From: Candidatus Gastranaerophilales bacterium
Lineage (GTDB): Bacteria; Cyanobacteriota; Vampirovibrionia; Gastranaerophilales; Gastranaerophilaceae
Direction: 5' to 3'
Length of the DNA: 64,000 nucleotides
Assembly (NCBI GenBank): GCA_910587175.1
Contig: CAJULH010000002.1
Coordinates: forward strand, 1 to 64,000
Shown here: positions 60,879-64,000 of the stretch, one piece after another
How positions within the stretch are numbered: the stretch's first letter is position 1
Layout: each line of letters starts with the position of its first letter
The notes under the pieces: generated by a model
Seen by the model: only the letters and a program-made list of their open reading frames with translations
Database searches by the model: none
What the model was told of the DNA's origin: nothing
Translations under genes and position numbers: made by a program

Positions 60879-61928
60879 TTATAAAATATCTAAATCCCTC
60901 AATTTTTCATACAATTCAAGCTCTTTTTTACTCAAATTTTTTGAAATATCTATCTTTACAACAACGGTGTATTCCGCCTTCAGACCTGACATTGAGCCAC
61001 CTGTATTAAGTTTAAAACTTGTCATTGATTTTGTCAAAGGCGGAATCTTCATCTTTACAATTTCTCCCCCCAGAGAAACATCAATTTCATCCCCTAAAAC
61101 CGCTTGCCAAGGGGATATTACGGTCTCTATAACAGTATTTTTATTATCTTGTTTTGCATCTTTTCCTTTTTCAATTTCAATTACAAGGTAAAGGTCGCCA
61201 TTTTTACCGCCGAATTTTCCATATTCGCCTTCACCCTTCACTTTTATTTTTACACCCTGCTTTATTCCGGCAGGAATTTTCACGTTCATTATTTTATGTT
61301 CCGATTTTTCGCCCGCACCGTGGCAAAGAGCACAAACCATTCCGTTAAAATACTTTCTGCCAAGGCACTTAGGGCATTTATCCGTATGAAGAACATTGAT
61401 TTTCCTGGCTGTTCCCTGCCTTGCTTCACTTTCTGACACTTTTACTATGGTTTCAATATCTTTGCCATCTATCTTTGCGCCTTCCGCGCGGGTTTTAGTG
61501 CTTTTTGTTCTGTGGAAAGCAACATTTTCAGCATTTTCCAGAGTTTCATTTTTGAAAAATTCGCTTCCTTGTTGATTTTCATTCGTCTTCTGTTCTGAAA
61601 AATATTGTCTTGAAAGGTTTTCAGTATCATTTTTGGCAGTGCTGTACTGTTCATTTTCTGCATTTTTTGTTTTGTGTTCAAAAGTTTTTTCAACGCCGCT
61701 TTTTTGAGACCCTGAAAAACCAGCCATAGCATCATATTGAAGCCTTTTTGTATCGTCAAGCAGCGTCTCTACCGCATTATTCAGCAATTTAAAATATGTT
61801 TCAGCCTCTTTTGTTTTATTAATATCCGGATGATAAATCCTTACAAGCTTTCTAAAGGAGATTTTAATTTCTTCTTTTGTTGCATCAGGTCTGAGCCCTA
61901 AAATTTCATATAAATTTTTATTTTTCAT
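60879..61928 (-). CDS. DnaJ-like co-chaperone with a reduced zinc centre
   Basis: The first 70 residues are a J domain (LYEILGLRPDATKEEIKISFRKL, then HPD at 33-35, then DDTKRLQYDA). A low-complexity linker rich in Glu, Asn and Lys spans about 75-165. Then one pair of CxxC units (CPKCLGRKYFNGMVCALCHGAG) stands where DnaJ normally has four. The C-terminal substrate-binding domains are typical (VKIPAGIKQGVKIKVKGEGEYG and GDLYLVIEI). The start is the ATG at 61928. It probably delivers substrates to DnaK. The fuller DnaJ is not in the window. Confidence 0.87.
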   Translation of the reverse strand: MKNKNLYEILGLRPDATKEEIKISFRKLVRIYHPDINKTKEAETYFKLLNNAVETLLDDTKRLQYDAMAGFSGSQKSGVEKTFEHKTKNAENEQYSTAKNDTENLSRQYFSEQKTNENQQGSEFFKNETLENAENVAFHRTKSTKTRAEGAKIDGKDIETIVKVSESEARQGTARKINVLHTDKCPKCLGRKYFNGMVCALCHGAGEKSEHKIMNVKIPAGIKQGVKIKVKGEGEYGKFGGKNGDLYLVIEIEKGKDAKQDNKNTVIETVISPWQAVLGDEIDVSLGGEIVKMKIPPLTKSMTSFKLNTGGSMSGLKAEYTVVVKIDISKNLSKKELELYEKLRDLDIL

Positions 61929-61971
61929 AATCAATATTTTGATTTTAACAAATTTTTTTCATAATTACAAA

Positions 61972-61996
61972 ACCGGTCTCCTTTTTAAAGACCGGT
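61972..61996 (-). terminator. intrinsic terminator
   Basis: ACCGGTCT / AGACCGGT form an 8-bp stem with a 9-base loop after the nucleotidyltransferase-like gene, followed on the minus strand by TTTT. Confidence 0.7.
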
Positions 61997-62019
61997 CTGT
62001 TTATTATTCTCTCTTTAAT

Positions 62020-63960
62020 TTATGCGGCTTTTTCATTCACTACAATTGCATCTTTGTATTTTTCCAAATATGCATCCTTATCAACAGGTTCAGCTTGTTC
62101 CGTAGCCATTACTTCACCCAAAACATCATACTTTGCTTCAATTCTTTCTTTTTGTTCTTTGCTTGATGCTACAAGTCCTGTTTTTGGATTGATGCATTCA
62201 AGCACATGGGCTCTTTCAAAGTCTTCAAGCGGGAAATCTCCGCTTGCTATCTGCATAGTAGTATGATACAGTGCATTTAATGTACCGCAATCTGCCCAAG
62301 GTTCATCCGTAGGCACAGCGTACACTTTCTGCCCCGCCACAAGGTTTTTCGCCTTTTCAATAACATCAAGCGGAACCTTTTTGCTTATCATTTCACCCGT
62401 TTCTTTATCTTTTTCTGCAGTCAGATTATAAATCTGTTTCTGAATTTTTTCTGCATCAGGCTCCTGTGTCAAAGCCATAATAATAGGTACATAAAGCCCG
62501 GACCAGTCTCTTTTTTCTTTCCCGACACCAACATAAAGATACGGTTCTATCTCTGAAAGTGCACTGAAAGCCTCTTTGCTCACTGCAAACTGGAATGTAT
62601 TGGTCAAGCAATTCCCGTCCTTTTCATATCCTTCAGGAATTTCTTTAGGTTTTTCCGCAAAGGCAAGAATTTCATTATCGTCATTGAGTTTCATAATACC
62701 GAAGTTTCCTTTGGCATCTTCGGATTTTACTTCTTTTGCAATCATTGCTATAGCTGCTTTTCCGCTATTCATAAGCTCTGCAACTTTACCGGTAGCCTCT
62801 GTAAGTCTTGACATAGAATCATTTGGAAGAATGAAAAGGCTTTCCCTGCCATCCCTTTGCATTTTATCGTATAATTCTGCTGTAAAGCCGCCACTTCCTC
62901 TGTTTACGCCGGATTTATTTAAATAAAATTTTATATTTTCCCCGATTTTTAATTTTGAACAATCCAACAGTCCTGCTTTATGAAGGGATATAAATGTAGT
63001 TTCCATAGGCGTCAAGCCTGTAGCGGTTTGAAATACACCTTTTGTAGACTGTGCACCGCCTTTTTTATCATGGAAAATAGCACTGGATGAAGCATTGGCA
63101 TATTCAGCACGGGAGCCGTAACCTCCTGCAAGCATTGCAAACTGTATATTTTGAGCTCCTTCTTTTTCAACAAACGGATCCAACAATACTTGTCCGCTTT
63201 CAACTTTCTTTGAAAAATCTTCTATGCCTTTAATTAATTCACCGACAAATCTGCCGTTTTCAAGACCGATTACAACCTCTGTACCTTTGCCTACTGAAGG
63301 TTTTACCTCCCTCTTTCTGATTTTCTGGGGTTTTATTTCACTTTCAGAAGGAACATATTTATTTCCCCTCTGCTTAGTAAATATGGATAATCTTCCTTCT
63401 TCCATTGATTTTTTATTAATCGAACCTGCATTCGTCAAAAGCACATCTTTGCCATCTTCCACAACAGACATTAGTTTTCCCCTTGTTTCAAGAATATAAA
63501 CTTCTTCAGGGGTAACCCTTCCGTTTGGCGCGTTATTCGGACTTAATGTAATTCTCATCTGCTGCGACGGTGTAAGGACTTTTCTTGTAGGAATTTCTCC
63601 GTATTTTTTATATTCTTCTGTATTCACCGTAACGGGACTTCTTAAAACAATTTCATACATCAAATCGCCGTATTTTTGTCTTTTAATCTGGGTTCTGGCA
63701 GGAAGAATGGTTGTGGTGCCGTTTTCTTTATCTTCCTTTTCTGTAACAGGTATTGTGGTTTTAACAGAATCATCATAAGATACAAAATCATCAGCAAGCC
63801 TGTTTATCCACTCTTTTATGCTAATCATGGAACCTACATCTTCGCCTGCCATTCCGTTTTCTAAATCTTTGCAGGTGACTAACTGCTTGCGCAGATCAGT
63901 AAATATTGCCTTCATGCTGCCTTCGAAGCTGACAGTTCTTGCAAGCTTGATACCATTCAT
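62020..63960 (-). CDS. large nucleotidyltransferase-like protein with a novel N-terminal half
   Basis: Residues about 272-590 form a GT-A nucleotidyltransferase: FAMLAGGYGSR at 274-284, then FISLHKAGLLD, FILPNDSMSR, FGIMKLNDDNEILAFAEKPKE, TFQFAVSKEAF and EPWADCGTLNALYHT. This is the order seen in sugar-phosphate nucleotidylyltransferases such as GlgC and GlmU. The first 270 residues match nothing I recognise. They begin MNGIKLARTVSFEGS and include a likely beta domain. The protein is 646 aa, much longer than usual enzymes, so its substrate is uncertain. No ribosome binding site is obvious at the ATG. Confidence 0.75.
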   Translation of the reverse strand: MNGIKLARTVSFEGSMKAIFTDLRKQLVTCKDLENGMAGEDVGSMISIKEWINRLADDFVSYDDSVKTTIPVTEKEDKENGTTTILPARTQIKRQKYGDLMYEIVLRSPVTVNTEEYKKYGEIPTRKVLTPSQQMRITLSPNNAPNGRVTPEEVYILETRGKLMSVVEDGKDVLLTNAGSINKKSMEEGRLSIFTKQRGNKYVPSESEIKPQKIRKREVKPSVGKGTEVVIGLENGRFVGELIKGIEDFSKKVESGQVLLDPFVEKEGAQNIQFAMLAGGYGSRAEYANASSSAIFHDKKGGAQSTKGVFQTATGLTPMETTFISLHKAGLLDCSKLKIGENIKFYLNKSGVNRGSGGFTAELYDKMQRDGRESLFILPNDSMSRLTEATGKVAELMNSGKAAIAMIAKEVKSEDAKGNFGIMKLNDDNEILAFAEKPKEIPEGYEKDGNCLTNTFQFAVSKEAFSALSEIEPYLYVGVGKEKRDWSGLYVPIIMALTQEPDAEKIQKQIYNLTAEKDKETGEMISKKVPLDVIEKAKNLVAGQKVYAVPTDEPWADCGTLNALYHTTMQIASGDFPLEDFERAHVLECINPKTGLVASSKEQKERIEAKYDVLGEVMATEQAEPVDKDAYLEKYKDAIVVNEKAA

Positions 63961-64000
63961 AGCCTGATATGCACTAATTAAACTTTGACTTGAAATATTG

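Noticed and set aside
1..64000. CRISPR arrays, insertion sequences, prophage or integrase genes
   Set aside because: No regular 25-40-base repeats with spacers, transposase or integrase motifs were seen. The repeats in tpsA are coding repeats.
1..64000. tRNA, rRNA or a known riboswitch class
   Set aside because: No cloverleaf ending in CCA, no rRNA-like stretch, and no TPP, cobalamin, SAM or FMN consensus was found by eye. A short or divergent element could be missed.

Overview
The window is an AT-rich chromosomal segment from a Gram-negative-type (diderm) bacterium. Outer-membrane markers are KdsB, an LptF/LptG-type permease, an ArnT/PMT-like glycosyltransferase and a two-partner secretion pair (TpsB barrel plus 1264-residue TpsA). 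Several features point toward the non-photosynthetic relatives of Cyanobacteria (Melainabacteria/Vampirovibrionia, gut Gastranaerophilales type): a PDZ + radical SAM + DUF512 protein of the kind described as cyanobacterium-specific, a YvcK with two N-terminal membrane helices, and many short lineage-type hypothetical proteins. The lineage is inference; no rRNA or tRNA lies in the window.

Layout. 1-7800: small hypothetical genes, a 23S rRNA m5U methyltransferase overlapping MtaB, a zinc-ribbon/RG-rich protein, Ogt and two orphan proteins. 7796-11556 (minus): an overlapping operon of a PxpA-like protein, YvcK, PanB, PanC and a membrane protein. 11693-15187: Upp, a small gene pair with an XRE regulator, a GH57 branching enzyme and a small secreted protein. 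15331-24598: divergent tpsB/tpsA, a secreted TPR protein, KdsB and an Flp-type pilin. 24726-31271 (minus): an AlaC/DapL-type aminotransferase, S16, SRP Ffh, and a PadR regulator coupled to the DUF512 radical SAM protein. 31377-39070: UppS, RdgB, a MATE pump with a possible leader peptide, FolE2, an LptG-like permease, and TyrA divergent from a LeuD/isocitrate dehydrogenase pair. 39156-47288: a SIMPL protein, a family 5 solute-binding lipoprotein, RmlD, ManC, a putative ADP-ribosyltransferase divergent from a GNAT protein, and an OppF-type ATPase. 47414-63960: a sigma-70 factor, a degenerate metallophosphoesterase with an ArnT-like glycosyltransferase, a U32-like protein, a polytopic orphan protein, an orphan histidine kinase, Tmk with a TPR protein, QueE, a DnaJ-like protein and a large nucleotidyltransferase-like protein.

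The strongest candidate for an undescribed system is at about 59740-60060. A 26-codon hydrophobic peptide with a good ribosome binding site (59894-59974) faces a minus-strand promoter (TTGAAA-N16-TATAAT). The predicted RNA of about 80 nt starts near 60027, folds into a strong 5' hairpin and ends at a hairpin plus U-run that overlaps the peptide stop codon. A 10-bp direct repeat (TTTCAATTCC) flanks the peptide gene, once in its leader and once after its stop, so the antisense RNA is complementary to the leader. This is the plan of Fst/par-like type I toxin-antitoxin loci. The toxin promoter is not clear.

Other points of interest are: a putative membrane-anchored ART-fold enzyme beside a GNAT protein; at least seven genes whose -10 box ends 6-9 nt before the ATG, which implies leaderless mRNAs; a structured 5' region with a consensus promoter at 54139-54400; a palindromic -10 box shared by tyrA and leuD; and a metallophosphoesterase that has lost most of its metal ligands.
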